From: Pseudomonadota bacterium
GTDB lineage: Bacteria > Pseudomonadota > Alphaproteobacteria > Caulobacterales > Caulobacteraceae
Direction of reading: 5' to 3'
Assembly (NCBI GenBank): GCA_023390245.1
Contig: JAEWDF010000064.1
Location: 1-64,000 of the forward strand
Length of the DNA: 64,000 nt
Below the pieces are notes generated by a model. The model was not told the DNA's origin and did no database searches. It saw only the letters and a list, made by a program, of their open reading frames with translations. The position numbers and the translations under genes were made by a program. The first letter of the stretch is position 1. Every line of letters begins with the position of its first letter. Of this stretch, positions 49,782 to 58,616 are shown piece by piece.

Positions 49782-50750
49782 TTAATATCTCAGCAGATCG
49801 AGCAGGGAGGTGCTGCGCAGCGAATTGATCACCTGGGCGGAAGCCTCGATGGCCACCTGCGCCAGTTGGAGATCCGTCACCGCCCGCGCAGGGTCGTAGC
49901 CGGTCTTGTCGAGCATCAGCTGCTCCAGCGCCGTCTGCTGCGCCTCCTGGGCGTCCAGCGCCTCCTGGACATGGTTCTGCATCAGGCCGTTGCGCGCCGT
50001 CTCGTTGGTCAGCGCGGTGTTCGCCTGGTCCAGCTGGCCCAGTTGCGCGGTCAGGAAGGCCTGCACGTCCCCGCTCGGCTGGCCGGTCAGAGTCCCCGCG
50101 CCCGCCGGCGTGTAGGTGACGCCGTCGATCGTGACCGGATCCCCGTTCTGATAGGCCTGGATGTTGCGGAACACCGTGGTCAGGGCGCCGCCCAGCTCAT
50201 CGGCCAGGAAGCCGGTCTGCAAGGTCGTGGTCTCGTTGATGCGCGACACCTGCTTCAGGCCGTCGTTGGCGAAGACGTCGCCGACCGTCGCCGCCGCCGT
50301 CAGATCGGCCATCGATCCGGCGGTCGCGGGCGCCTTGTCGCTCTGGCCGCCGCCGAACAGGTACTGGCCCTGGTAGGTGGCGTTCAGCCCGCTCTGAAGC
50401 GTCTGGAACTGCAGCTCCAGCTCGGTCATCAGATTGTCCAGCTTGCCGGCCCCCAGGGCGTTGGCGATCGCCTCGCGCGCGCCGGTCCCGCCCTCGTAGG
50501 CGCGGGTCATGGCCAGGTCCTGGGCGTCCAGCCGCCCGGCGGCCGACTTGCCCGCCTCGACGAAGCCCTGCAGCCGCGCCTGCGTCGACTTCAGCGCGGT
50601 TATGGACTCCGACTGGCGGCCGTAGCCGGCCATGTCGCCGGCGATCCGCCCGCTGTCGATCCGCTCCTGCGCCTTGGCCGCGCGGGACTGGGCGTTCATC
50701 AGGTCCAGCAGGGCCGACTGATAGTTGGAGAAGGTGGCGACGCGGGTCAT
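49782..50750 (-). CDS. flgL: Flagellar hook-associated protein FlgL
   Basis: Hook-filament junction protein (HAP3) of 322 aa. The N-terminal flagellin-like helix (MTRVATFSNYQSALLDLMNAQSRAAKAQERIDSG) and the C-terminal helix (LDKTGYDPARAVTDLQLAQVAIEASAQVINSLRSTSLLDLLRY) form the D0/D1 coiled core, and YQGQYLFGGGQSDKAP is the typical FlgL turn. It overlaps flgK by 4 nt (ATGA), so it depends on the flgK promoter. Confidence 0.94.
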   Translation of the reverse strand: MTRVATFSNYQSALLDLMNAQSRAAKAQERIDSGRIAGDMAGYGRQSESITALKSTQARLQGFVEAGKSAAGRLDAQDLAMTRAYEGGTGAREAIANALGAGKLDNLMTELELQFQTLQSGLNATYQGQYLFGGGQSDKAPATAGSMADLTAAATVGDVFANDGLKQVSRINETTTLQTGFLADELGGALTTVFRNIQAYQNGDPVTIDGVTYTPAGAGTLTGQPSGDVQAFLTAQLGQLDQANTALTNETARNGLMQNHVQEALDAQEAQQTALEQLMLDKTGYDPARAVTDLQLAQVAIEASAQVINSLRSTSLLDLLRY

Positions 50751-52867
50751 TTCAGCATCCCGAGCAGGGTGTCGTACATGTCGTTGGCGGCCTGGATCAG
50801 CCGGGCGGATGCGTTGTAGGCCTGCTGGAAGGTGGTCATGTTGACCAGTTCCTCGTCCAGGTTGACCCCTTCCTGCGCCACGCGCCGGCTGTTGGTTTCC
50901 TCCAGCACGGCCGAGGCCGTCTGGCTGCGGCTCTTCATCGAGGCGGCCCGAGCGCCGAGGTCGCCCGCGAACTCCGCCGCATAGGCCGAGATCGACTTGG
51001 ACCCGCCGGCCGCGCCGCCGGCGGCCGCGAAGCGGACCGTGCGCGTGGCCACGTCCGACAGGCTCAGCGCCCCGCGGCCGTCGCCCGGGCTCAGCGCCGC
51101 GGTCCCGGCGGCGGCGGACAGGTCCAGCTGCGCCAGCGCCAGGCGGGACGGGTCGGACTGGATGTCCGACCGCACCGAGAAGGTCTCGACGCGCGCCGCC
51201 CGTGCGCCGGCGTCCAGCCCGAACAAGGCCGAGGCGGAGACGCCGGACGGGACCTGGACCGTGGTGTCGCGCACCACCGACATCGTCGGCGCGGGATTGC
51301 CCGAAGCGCTGAACGCCAGCGCGCCATTGGCGTCCAGGCCGAAGCTGCCGTAGCGGCCGACGCCCGTCACCGGATTGTTCAGCGCCGCCAGCAGTTCGTT
51401 CATCGTGCCCGCCCCGGCCGGAACGGCGACGGCGATGTCGCGCAGGCGCGTCCCGTCGTCGGCGGTGAAGCGGAACGTCAGGCTCTCGCCCGGCGTGAAG
51501 CCGTGCTGCGACGTCAGGCTCAGCCCGGTGTCATAGGTCGCGGGCGCATCGCTGACGACCAGATCGTTCAGCCCGAACCAGTGGGAGAATCCCTTGCCGC
51601 CCTTGTTGCTGGGGCTGGTCGCGTCGTCGGCGATGGCGACGCCGTTCCCGCCCGCGCCTTCCAGCGTCAGCACGCCGTTGCTGAAACTGGCCGTCGCCGT
51701 CCCGCCGAGTTCGGCGTTCAGCGTGGCCAGGAAGGTGCTGGGATCGGCGGCGACGCCGTTGATCGTCATCGTCCCGCCCGAGAAGACGATCTCGGCCCGA
51801 CCCTGGACCACGCCGCTAGCGTCGACCGCCGCGATGGTGGTGGTCCCGGTGAAGCCGCTGAGTGCATTCTCCAGGCTCTGTCCGGTGTTGCGCCCGGTCA
51901 GCGTCGTCGGCGCCGGCACGCTGGAGCTGGCGTTGTGGGCGCGGTTCAGTTCGTCGGCGATCTTGGCGGTCAACTCGGCCAGCCGGTCCGCCGCCGCCGG
52001 GGCGTCCTTGTCGCGCAGCTCGACCAATCCCTTGATCTGGCCGGAGGAGATGCCTTCCAGGGCCAGGGACTTGGACCCGCTAGGCTCGGTCAGCCAGATG
52101 TCGTTGAAGGCGGTCGTCGCCCCCACCGTCCCGGCCGGCGCATAGGACAGGGTCGCATGTCCGTCGCCGACCAGGGTCGCGCCAGTGTTGGTGCGGATGG
52201 TGACGCCGCCGTTCGCGCGCGCCTCCACCTTGACGTCCATCAGCTCCGACAACTGGTTGATCAGGTCGATCTGCGCATTCTGGGCGCCGGTCGCGTCCTG
52301 CCCGGTCACCGACGCCGTGGCGATGGTCTTGTTCAGCTTGTCGATCTGCTCCAGCAGCGGATTGACCGCCGCCACCGCCGCGCCCAGCCGGCCGTCGGCT
52401 TCCTGCCGCAGCGACTGGATCTGCTTGGAGATCGCCGTGGCCTCGTTGAACAGCGCCTGGGTCTTGTAGATCGCATCCTGTCGCGCGGGTGAGGAGGTCG
52501 ACATCTCCGACAGGGAGGCGAAGGCGGCGAACAGTTCGTCGATGTCGCCGAACAGGCCTCCGTCGCCGCTGGGGTCCCCGAAGGCGGACTGGATCTGGTT
52601 GTACAGTTCGTTGCGCACCTCATAGCGCGCGGCGTCGGCGCTGGCGCTCATGCCCGCGGCCTGAAGGAAGCGGTCGGTGGCCAGGCGCACGCGCGCCACG
52701 TCCACGCCCGCGCCATAGCCATTCGCCATCGCCGCCGTCTGGTCCACGATCTTGCGGACGTAGCCCGGCGTGTTGACGTTCGAGATGTTGTCGGAAACGA
52801 CCCGCAGCTGCGTCTGGGCCGTCTGGAGCCCCGACACGCCGATGTTCATGATCGAGTTCAGCGACAT
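50747..52867 (-). CDS. flgK: Flagellar hook-associated protein FlgK
   Basis: The 706-aa HAP1 that joins hook and filament. The N-terminus (MSLNSIMNIGVSGLQTAQTQLRVVSDNISNVNTPGYVRK) is the rod/hook-type motif and the C-terminus (EETNSRRVAQEGVNLDEELVNMTTFQQAYNASARLIQAANDMYDTLLGMLK) matches FlgK. A long variable domain lies between. The start has a strong GAGGAGG ribosome-binding site. It is divergent from fliK across a 356-bp regulatory region, the same arrangement as flaN-flbG of Caulobacter, and cotranscribed with flgL. Confidence 0.96.
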   Translation of the reverse strand: MSLNSIMNIGVSGLQTAQTQLRVVSDNISNVNTPGYVRKIVDQTAAMANGYGAGVDVARVRLATDRFLQAAGMSASADAARYEVRNELYNQIQSAFGDPSGDGGLFGDIDELFAAFASLSEMSTSSPARQDAIYKTQALFNEATAISKQIQSLRQEADGRLGAAVAAVNPLLEQIDKLNKTIATASVTGQDATGAQNAQIDLINQLSELMDVKVEARANGGVTIRTNTGATLVGDGHATLSYAPAGTVGATTAFNDIWLTEPSGSKSLALEGISSGQIKGLVELRDKDAPAAADRLAELTAKIADELNRAHNASSSVPAPTTLTGRNTGQSLENALSGFTGTTTIAAVDASGVVQGRAEIVFSGGTMTINGVAADPSTFLATLNAELGGTATASFSNGVLTLEGAGGNGVAIADDATSPSNKGGKGFSHWFGLNDLVVSDAPATYDTGLSLTSQHGFTPGESLTFRFTADDGTRLRDIAVAVPAGAGTMNELLAALNNPVTGVGRYGSFGLDANGALAFSASGNPAPTMSVVRDTTVQVPSGVSASALFGLDAGARAARVETFSVRSDIQSDPSRLALAQLDLSAAAGTAALSPGDGRGALSLSDVATRTVRFAAAGGAAGGSKSISAYAAEFAGDLGARAASMKSRSQTASAVLEETNSRRVAQEGVNLDEELVNMTTFQQAYNASARLIQAANDMYDTLLGMLK

Positions 52868-52880
52868 GAACCCTCCTCCC

Positions 52881-52898
52881 CCGGCAAGCCTTGCCCGG
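52881..52898. promoter_or_regulatory. FlbD (ftr)-like palindrome in flgK leader
   Basis: CCGGCAAGCCTTGCCCGG: GGCAA and TTGCC arms around GCC. It lies about 90-105 bp downstream of the predicted flgK transcript start and 14 bp before the ATG, so it would be transcribed. A partial half site, CTTGCCCG, follows at 52911. Confidence 0.5.
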
Positions 52899-52999
52899 CC
52901 GAACGCAATTCTTGCCCGTCGCGCACCGAGGGCGTCGGCGGCAACCTATTGAAATCGCTATATTGGCGTTCAAAGGACGCGGTCATGCCCCCTCGCAGC

Positions 53000-53014
53000 G
53001 CAAGCGCCGGGCCA
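53000..53014 (-). promoter_or_regulatory. Sigma-54 promoter of flgK-flgL
   Basis: Minus strand: TGGCCCGGCGCTTGC, with GG and GC 10 bp apart. The core differs from the facing fliK promoter only in the non-conserved middle bases. The predicted start, near 52988, leaves a leader of about 120 nt. Confidence 0.7.
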
Positions 53015-53042
53015 GCGGGAGTCCGCGATCCGCCGCCGCTGG

Positions 53043-53052
53043 GCAAATTTGC
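53043..53052. promoter_or_regulatory. Perfect dyad GCAAATTTGC between the promoters
   Basis: A perfect 10-bp palindrome, about 30 bp upstream of the flgK -24 element and 90 bp upstream of that of fliK. It resembles the other CGGCAA/TTGCC sites and could be a second enhancer. Confidence 0.4.
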
Positions 53053-53141
53053 GTCGCGCGCGGCAAGAATGGACCGTCGGCGGATACGGGGAGCGGCGGC
53101 CACAAACCTTCATTCGATTGAAATAACTACACTTTCTTCTT

Positions 53142-53156
53142 TGGCCCGCGCCTTGC
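53142..53156 (+). promoter_or_regulatory. Sigma-54 promoter of fliK-flgD-flgE
   Basis: TGGCCCGCGCCTTGC fits the -24/-12 consensus with exact spacing. The predicted transcript starts near 53168, 56 nt before the fliK ATG. Confidence 0.72.
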
Positions 53157-53223
53157 GACGGCGCGAACGAATAATCAGGCGCAGCAGGCGCCGCCCCATC
53201 CTCAGAAAGCCGCCTGCGCGTCC

Positions 53224-55227
53224 ATGCCTTCCGCCGCCGCCTTCCTCGCCGCCGTCGCCCCGGCTCCCGCCGGGACCGGCGGGCCCGCGCCCGACGGCCA
53301 GGCCGAGGCGGCCGCCGATTTCGCCCAGGCCCTGGCGCGACTGACAGCATCCGCGTCGAGCCGGCCGACCGCATCCGAGGACGCCGCCATTGCGCCGAAC
53401 GGCCTCATGACGGGCGCGCGCAGGATCAATCCGCTGCTGGTCGCCGAAACCGGCGCGCGGGACGTCATCCCGCTCTCGAACGAAGAGACGCCGGCGCCGG
53501 TCGATGCGTCCGGAAGCGAATCCGTCCCGGAAGGGGCTGAAAACGCCGTGGAAGAGGACATCGCGGAAAAGGCGGACGCCTCCATCAAGACCCAAGACGA
53601 CGAAGCGAAGCCGTCGGACGATCGTGACATCCTCGTCGCCGCCCCGCCCCTTCCGGCCGCCAGGACGACGCCGCCCGAACCAGCGCCGCCTCCCGCGAGC
53701 ATCACAGCGTCCAGCCTCCCTCCGGCTTCGCCGGGGACCCCGGCGACGGCCGCGCCTTCGCAGGACGACAGCGTCCCGACGAAGGCGAGCGCTCCGATTT
53801 CACTGGACCCGACACTCCCTCAATCCGCCCCATTCGATAAGGCGACATCGGCTTCCGTAACGAACGAGGCGCCCGCGCAAACCCCGAACTCGTCGGAAGC
53901 TCCGCAACCGGTCGCATCGCCCCTCGAAACGGCCCCGCCCCAAGAGGATGCGGCGCCCCCCACGCCATGGGCCCAGAGGACCGCGCCCGACGCGCCGCTC
54001 CCCGCCGAAGCATCGAGCGCCGACGCCTCCGTCCAGCCGACCGACGTGCCCGCCCGGGAACCGCGCCGCGCCGAGCCCGGACTCGATCCATCCCCGAACG
54101 CGCGCGCGGCCGAGTCCTCGTCCACCACCGCACCGAAGACAGCGGCGACAGCCGCCGACGCCAAGGCTCCGCCTCCGTCCGCCCTGGACCAGCGCCTGGC
54201 CGACTTGGCCCAGGCTCCGTCCGACGCCGTGACGATCAGGGTCGAGCGTTCGCCTCCGGCCGCGCCGCCTGTCGTCCCCGACCCGAAAGCGCTTCCCGAC
54301 CAGACGCCCCGCGTCTCCGCCCCGGCGATCGTTTCGGCGCTCGCGACGGCGAGCACAGTCAGGTCGCCCGCCGACGGCGACGACCTGGAAATGAACCCGA
54401 CGTCCCCAGGGTCCGACGCTGCGCCCGACGGCGAGACGCTCCACACGACGAAGACCGACGGGCCGACTCCCAGCTCCGCGACGCCCCGCCCGGAGGCGTC
54501 GCGGCCCGAGACGACCACGCCGCCGCGCCCCCTACGCGAGCCATCGCCAGCGTCCGAGCGCCAGGCCGTCGCCGAGCCGGAGGCTGGTCCCGCGATGTCC
54601 GACCAAGCGCCGGAGCCGGCTTCCGCCGCCTCGTCGCAACCGGCCGCCGCTCCCCAGTCGGTCGCCGCCGAGGCCGCTTCGCCGTCCCTCGTTGACCCTT
54701 CGTCGACGCCGGTCGAACTCCCCGCCGAGCCGATCCGCGCCCAGGACGCCGCGCCTGGGCGCGACCTGTCGCCGTCCCAGCTTTCGCGCGCGACGGTGGA
54801 AACCGCCGCCCATCTGGCCGCCAATATCATCCGGCGCCTGGAAGGCCGCTCGACCCGGTTCGACATGGTCCTGACGCCGGAGGACCTGGGCCGCGTCGAC
54901 GTCAGCCTGGAGATCGATTCCGATGGCCGGCTGGCGGCCCGCCTGGCCTTCGACAATCCGGCCGCCGCCGCCGATCTGCGCGGCCGGGCCGACGAGCTGC
55001 GCCGCCAGCTCCAGGACGCCGGCTTCCAGCTGTCGAACGACTCCCTCGACTTCTCCCAGCGCGATCCGTCGTCCGGCGGCGGCGCCTTCGAACGTCAGCA
55101 GCAGCGCCATGCGGTCTTCGCCGGCGGCGCGCGCCTGGCCGCCCAGGCGGACCTGATCGCCGCGCCGCCGCCCGGCGCCTGGACCAACCATTCCCTGACG
55201 CCCGACCGCGTCGATGTGAGGGTCTGA
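53224..55227 (+). CDS. fliK: Flagellar hook-length control protein FliK
   Basis: A 667-aa secreted ruler that measures the hook and switches export from hook to filament subunits. The first 500 residues are disordered and rich in Pro, Ala, Ser and Thr, as in all FliK proteins. The C-terminal Flg_hook domain (about 530-620) is clear: RLEGRSTRFDMVLTPEDLGRVDVSLEIDSDGRLAARLAFDNPAAAADLRGRADELRRQLQDAGF. No strong ribosome-binding site precedes ATG 53224. It is 3 bp ahead of flgD and is first in the hook operon, as in Caulobacter. Confidence 0.92.
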   Translation: MPSAAAFLAAVAPAPAGTGGPAPDGQAEAAADFAQALARLTASASSRPTASEDAAIAPNGLMTGARRINPLLVAETGARDVIPLSNEETPAPVDASGSESVPEGAENAVEEDIAEKADASIKTQDDEAKPSDDRDILVAAPPLPAARTTPPEPAPPPASITASSLPPASPGTPATAAPSQDDSVPTKASAPISLDPTLPQSAPFDKATSASVTNEAPAQTPNSSEAPQPVASPLETAPPQEDAAPPTPWAQRTAPDAPLPAEASSADASVQPTDVPAREPRRAEPGLDPSPNARAAESSSTTAPKTAATAADAKAPPPSALDQRLADLAQAPSDAVTIRVERSPPAAPPVVPDPKALPDQTPRVSAPAIVSALATASTVRSPADGDDLEMNPTSPGSDAAPDGETLHTTKTDGPTPSSATPRPEASRPETTTPPRPLREPSPASERQAVAEPEAGPAMSDQAPEPASAASSQPAAAPQSVAAEAASPSLVDPSSTPVELPAEPIRAQDAAPGRDLSPSQLSRATVETAAHLAANIIRRLEGRSTRFDMVLTPEDLGRVDVSLEIDSDGRLAARLAFDNPAAAADLRGRADELRRQLQDAGFQLSNDSLDFSQRDPSSGGGAFERQQQRHAVFAGGARLAAQADLIAAPPPGAWTNHSLTPDRVDVRV

Positions 55228-55230
55228 CCC

Positions 55231-55956
55231 ATGGCCAACGCCATTTCTTCCGTCGACGCCTCGAGCCGCGTGAGCAACGGCTCGGCGGCCCTGTTCGACA
55301 ACTTCGAGACCTTTCTGACCCTGCTGACCACGCAGATGAAGAACCAGGACCCGCTGTCGCCGCTGGATTCCAACGAATTCACCGCCCAGCTCACACAGAT
55401 GGCGGGGGTGGAGCAGCAGTTGCTGACTAACGACCTGCTCACCAGCCTGGTCGCGGCCCAGGCCGCCGGCGGGCTGGACAACGCCTCGAACTACATCGGC
55501 AAGCACGTCACCGCGGCCTGGACGGCGACCACGCTGGAGGACGGCAAGGCGACCTGGGCCTACGAACTGGGCGACAAGGCCGAGAAGGTCACGCTGCAGG
55601 TGGTCAACAGCGCCGGCACGGTGGTCTGGGAAGGCGATGCGCCCGAGAACACCGCCGGCATCCACGACTTCACCTGGAACGGTCAGCTGAAGGGCGGCGA
55701 CACCGCTGACGACGGCGGCGTCTATACGCTGAGGGTGTCGGCCACCAACGCCCTGGGCGGCAAGGTCGACAGCCAGGCCCTGATCCGCGGCCGGGTGACC
55801 GGCGTCGAGATGTACGACGGCGATCCCTACCTGGTGATCGGCGACTCCATTCTTCCGCTTTCGACGGTGCTCTCGCTGAACGAGCAGCCGACGGCGGACG
55901 ACCGCAACGACGATACGGAGAATCCGAACGTCCCGACCGGGGAGGCGGCCGCATGA
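55231..55956 (+). CDS. flgD: Flagellar hook-cap protein FlgD
   Basis: A 241-aa scaffold that caps the growing hook. The conserved N-terminal segment FDNFETFLTLLTTQMKNQDPLSPLDSNEFTAQLTQMAGVEQQLLTNDLL is diagnostic. It is followed by the FLN-like/Tudor-like C-terminal domain (ENTAGIHDFTWNGQLKGGDTADDGGVYTLRVSATNALGG). GAGGG upstream is the ribosome-binding site. It lies 3 bp after fliK and 49 bp before flgE. Confidence 0.95.
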   Translation: MANAISSVDASSRVSNGSAALFDNFETFLTLLTTQMKNQDPLSPLDSNEFTAQLTQMAGVEQQLLTNDLLTSLVAAQAAGGLDNASNYIGKHVTAAWTATTLEDGKATWAYELGDKAEKVTLQVVNSAGTVVWEGDAPENTAGIHDFTWNGQLKGGDTADDGGVYTLRVSATNALGGKVDSQALIRGRVTGVEMYDGDPYLVIGDSILPLSTVLSLNEQPTADDRNDDTENPNVPTGEAAA

Positions 55957-56005
55957 TGCGCTCCGCCGCCTTTTCGATGACTGTTTCGCCCAAGGAGCGA
56001 TCCCA

Positions 56006-57805
56006 ATGAGCCTCAACAGCGCCATGCTGGCCGGCGTGTCCGGCCTGGCGGCCAATTCCGCCGCCCTGGCCGCGATTTCGCAGAACATCGCCAACGTCAA
56101 CACCGTGGGCTACAAGCGCACCCAGGGCGAATTCCAGACCCTGGTCAACAGCCAGAACAAGGCCGCCGGCGGCGGCGGCTACGGCGCGGGAGGCGTGACC
56201 CTCAAGGCCCGCGCCTTCATCAGCCAGGAAGGCCAGCTTCAGCGCACCACCGAGTCGACCGACCTGGCCGTCGACGGCCAGGGCTTCTTCGTGGTGACCG
56301 ACAAGGCCGAAGGCGTGGCCCCGACCGACACCCGCCTGTTCACCCGCGCCGGCGCCTTCCGCGTCGACAACCTGGGCTATCTGAAGAACAGCGCGGGCCT
56401 GTACCTGCAAGGCTGGCCTGTCGACTCCAACGGCGACATCTCGACCGACCCGTCGGACCTGTCGCGCCTGCGCTCGATCAACATCGGCTCGGTCGGCGGC
56501 ACCGCCGAGCCGACCACGCGCGTCCAGATCAACGCCAACCTGCGCTCGACCCAGGAGGCGGCGACGGCGGCCAGCGCCAGCACCTACAAGAAGGACGACA
56601 TCGCCGGCGACGAGCACACCGTCACGGTGAAGTACGAGTCGATCCGCGACCCGCTGGCGGCCAGCGGCTATGTGCCCAACCAGTATACGGTGACGATCAA
56701 GTCCGGCACCCAGACGGTGACGGGTGTGGCCGAGTTCGATCCCGCGACCGGCGCCCTGGTGTCGCTGACGACGAACGCCGCCAACAACGGCACGGTGGCG
56801 ACGAACGGGACCACCCCGCCGACCCAGCTGGTCTTCACCCCCGCCTCGGGTTCGCCCTTCACCATGAATCTGGCCGACATCGGCCTGGCCACCAGCGTCG
56901 ACGCCAGGGGCAAGTACGATCCCAAGCTCAACTCCATGGCGATGTACGATCCCGAGGACGACAATCCGGCGGGGATCAAGCCGGACTTCAAGATGAACAT
57001 CCCGGTCTCGGACTCCAAGGGCGGCCAGCGCAACCTGGAAATCCGCTTCCTGAAGAGCGACGACCCGAACATCTGGTACGCCGAGGTCGTGGCCGTGCCG
57101 GCCGACGATGTCGTCACTGGCGGGGCCTATTCCGACGGCCAGATCAAGGTCGGCAAGATCGCCTTCACCCCGTCGGGGCGCCTGGATGTCGAGACCATGC
57201 GCAACTGGCCGGCGGGCGAGGGCCTGTTCGACGACCCGACCCAGGCCGTCCTGGATTTTGGAAAGTCCGATCCGGCGAATGTCCTCGACCCGCTGGACCC
57301 CAATGACAACTACGCTGTCAAATGGGCCGACGGCCTGGGCATCGCCGCCCAGACGGTGACCCTGGACCTGAACACCTCCGCCGGCGGCCTCAGCCAGCTC
57401 AACACCGCCTCGGTGGTCCAGTCGACCGTCACCAACGGCACGGCCTTCGGCAATCTGAGCGAGATCACCATCGACGATCAGGGCTTCGTCACCGCGATCT
57501 TCGACAATGGCGTCATGCGCCGCATCGCCCAGGTCGCCATCGCCACCTTCCCCAGCCCGGACAGCCTGAAGGAGGTGTCGGGCAACGCCTACGCCGTCAG
57601 CCTGCAGTCCGGCACCTTCAATCTGAAGGCGGCGGGCACCGGCGGCGCGGGCTTCATCGCGGCCCAGCAGTTGGAGGCCTCGACGGTCGACCTGTCGACC
57701 GAGTTCACCAACCTGATCACGACCCAGCGGGCCTATTCCGCCTCGTCCAAGATCATCACCACGGCCGACGAAATGCTGGCCGAACTGATCAACATCAAAC
57801 GCTGA
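56006..57805 (+). CDS. flgE: Flagellar hook protein FlgE
   Basis: The 599-aa subunit of the hook, the universal joint of the flagellum. The N-terminal motif MSLNSAMLAGVSGLAANSAALAAISQNIANVNTVGYKR is typical, FFVVTDKAEG... VDLSTEFTNLITTQRAYSASSKIITTADEMLAELINIKR closes the D0 core, and a large D1/D2 region lies between. AAGGAG lies before the ATG. Longer than enteric FlgE (402 aa), as in Caulobacter (591 aa). It is followed by a hairpin and then sciP. Confidence 0.96.
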   Translation: MSLNSAMLAGVSGLAANSAALAAISQNIANVNTVGYKRTQGEFQTLVNSQNKAAGGGGYGAGGVTLKARAFISQEGQLQRTTESTDLAVDGQGFFVVTDKAEGVAPTDTRLFTRAGAFRVDNLGYLKNSAGLYLQGWPVDSNGDISTDPSDLSRLRSINIGSVGGTAEPTTRVQINANLRSTQEAATAASASTYKKDDIAGDEHTVTVKYESIRDPLAASGYVPNQYTVTIKSGTQTVTGVAEFDPATGALVSLTTNAANNGTVATNGTTPPTQLVFTPASGSPFTMNLADIGLATSVDARGKYDPKLNSMAMYDPEDDNPAGIKPDFKMNIPVSDSKGGQRNLEIRFLKSDDPNIWYAEVVAVPADDVVTGGAYSDGQIKVGKIAFTPSGRLDVETMRNWPAGEGLFDDPTQAVLDFGKSDPANVLDPLDPNDNYAVKWADGLGIAAQTVTLDLNTSAGGLSQLNTASVVQSTVTNGTAFGNLSEITIDDQGFVTAIFDNGVMRRIAQVAIATFPSPDSLKEVSGNAYAVSLQSGTFNLKAAGTGGAGFIAAQQLEASTVDLSTEFTNLITTQRAYSASSKIITTADEMLAELINIKR

Positions 57806-57871
57806 TCGGCGAGTAAGTAAGCGTTGAACTCCATGAATCGTCGCTCAACCTTCGTTGAAGAAGTCGCACGG

Positions 57872-57898
57872 GAAGGGACGGAGATTATCCGTTCCTTC
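57872..57898. terminator. Hairpin between flgE and sciP
   Basis: GAAGGGACGGA and TCCGTTCCTTC pair over 11 bp (one G-T wobble) with a GATTA loop. No T-tract follows, so it may attenuate rather than stop the hook-operon transcript. Confidence 0.5.
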
Positions 57899-57908
57899 AC
57901 CACGACGC

Positions 57909-57923
57909 TTAAACGGCCTTTAG
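57909..57923 (+). promoter_or_regulatory. CtrA box upstream of sciP
   Basis: TTAA-ACGGCCT-TTAG matches the CtrA consensus TTAA-N7-TTAA at seven of eight bases with exact spacing. It lies 55-70 bp before the sciP ATG, consistent with the known CtrA control of sciP and its negative feedback. Confidence 0.7.
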
Positions 57924-57977
57924 CGGCGCGTGGGTACCTTCACCGACCTACGGTGATGGTGAAAGAGGCATAAGCCC

Positions 57978-58262
57978 ATGTTGCAAGAGCGACGTCTGAA
58001 CAGCCAAGGCGAGCAATATGTTGTCGGGCCGACGGGCACCCCCCTGACTCTGAAGGACCTGCCGCCCGCCAACACCAATCGCTGGGTCATCCGCCGCAAG
58101 GCCGAGGTCGTCGCCGCCGTGCGCGGCGGCCTGATCTCGCTGGAGGACGCCCTGGAGAAATACCGTCTGACCGCCGAGGAATTCCTCGCCTGGCAGAAGG
58201 CTATCGACAAGTGGGGCATGCAGGGCCTGCGCACGACGCGGATCCAGAGCTACCGCTCCTAA
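57978..58262 (+). CDS. sciP: CtrA inhibitor protein SciP
   Basis: A 94-aa DUF1153 protein that binds CtrA-regulated promoters and prevents CtrA from recruiting RNA polymerase, limiting CtrA-dependent transcription to the right cell-cycle phase. The sequence is strongly like Caulobacter SciP, including GTPLTLKDLPPANTNRWVIRRKAEVVAAVRGGLISLEDALEKYRLTAEEFLAWQ (the helix-turn-helix part). It sits immediately after the hook operon, as in Caulobacter. A CtrA box precedes it and a strong terminator follows. Confidence 0.97.
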   Translation: MLQERRLNSQGEQYVVGPTGTPLTLKDLPPANTNRWVIRRKAEVVAAVRGGLISLEDALEKYRLTAEEFLAWQKAIDKWGMQGLRTTRIQSYRS

Positions 58263-58290
58263 AAGTCTTCTCTCCCCGAAGACCCTGAAG

Positions 58291-58321
58291 GGCCGCGTCC
58301 GTTGCCGGACGCGGCCTTTTT
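58291..58321 (+). terminator. Rho-independent terminator of sciP
   Basis: GGCCGCGTCCG and CGGACGCGGCC form an 11-bp stem with a TTGC loop, followed directly by TTTTT. Confidence 0.92.
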
Positions 58322-58348
58322 CATCGTGACCCACACCCGCCCATTTGG

Positions 58349-58358
58349 TCCGTACGGA
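58349..58358. promoter_or_regulatory. Perfect palindrome TCCGTACGGA before parD
   Basis: A 10-bp perfect palindrome 22 bp upstream of the antitoxin ATG. It is a candidate operator for autorepression by the ParD-like protein. Confidence 0.4.
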
Positions 58359-58379
58359 AGAAGGGATTATTCTTTGGCC

Positions 58380-58616
58380 ATGGCCGACCTAGCTCTGACG
58401 TTGCCCGACCCTCTAGTTCAGTTCATCGACCGTCAGGTCGGACCTGACGGGTTCGCCGACAGACAGAGCCTCATTGAAGCGCTCGTGGTCGATTGGCGCG
58501 ACAAGGCCGAACGCCTCGAGGCTTTGGTTCAGGAAGGCTTGGACGCTCTTGAGGCAGGCGACTACGAGGAAGTTCGCGATCTGGAGACCTGGCTTGACGG
58601 TCTGGGTCGCGATTGA
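58380..58616 (+). CDS. ParD-like antitoxin
   Basis: A 78-aa antitoxin. The N-terminus (MADLALTLPDPLVQFIDRQVGPDGFADRQSLIEALVVDWRDK) fits a ribbon-helix-helix DNA-binding domain, and the acidic C-terminus (EAGDYEEVRDLETWLDGLGRD) the toxin-binding tail. It overlaps the TTG start of the ParE gene by 4 nt (TTGA). The start at 58380 was preferred over an upstream Met whose extension reads through the sciP terminator. It is expected to repress its operon. Confidence 0.85.
   Translation: MADLALTLPDPLVQFIDRQVGPDGFADRQSLIEALVVDWRDKAERLEALVQEGLDALEAGDYEEVRDLETWLDGLGRD

Larger units (their letters stand above)
52868..53223. promoter_or_regulatory. Divergent flagellar control region flgK | fliK
   Basis: A 356-bp gap without a gene. 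It holds a sigma-54 promoter on each strand and at least two inverted repeats of the CGGCAA/TTGCC type. In Caulobacter the equivalent flaN-flbG region is known to use sigma-54 with ftr enhancer elements, some placed downstream of the flaN start, as seen here. The two promoters and the dyads are listed separately. Confidence 0.7.

Noticed and set aside
52881..52920. Sigma-54 promoters at the CGGGCAAG...TTGC dyads
   Set aside because: The GG and GC elements are 9 bp or less apart instead of 10; the dyads are better read as activator sites.
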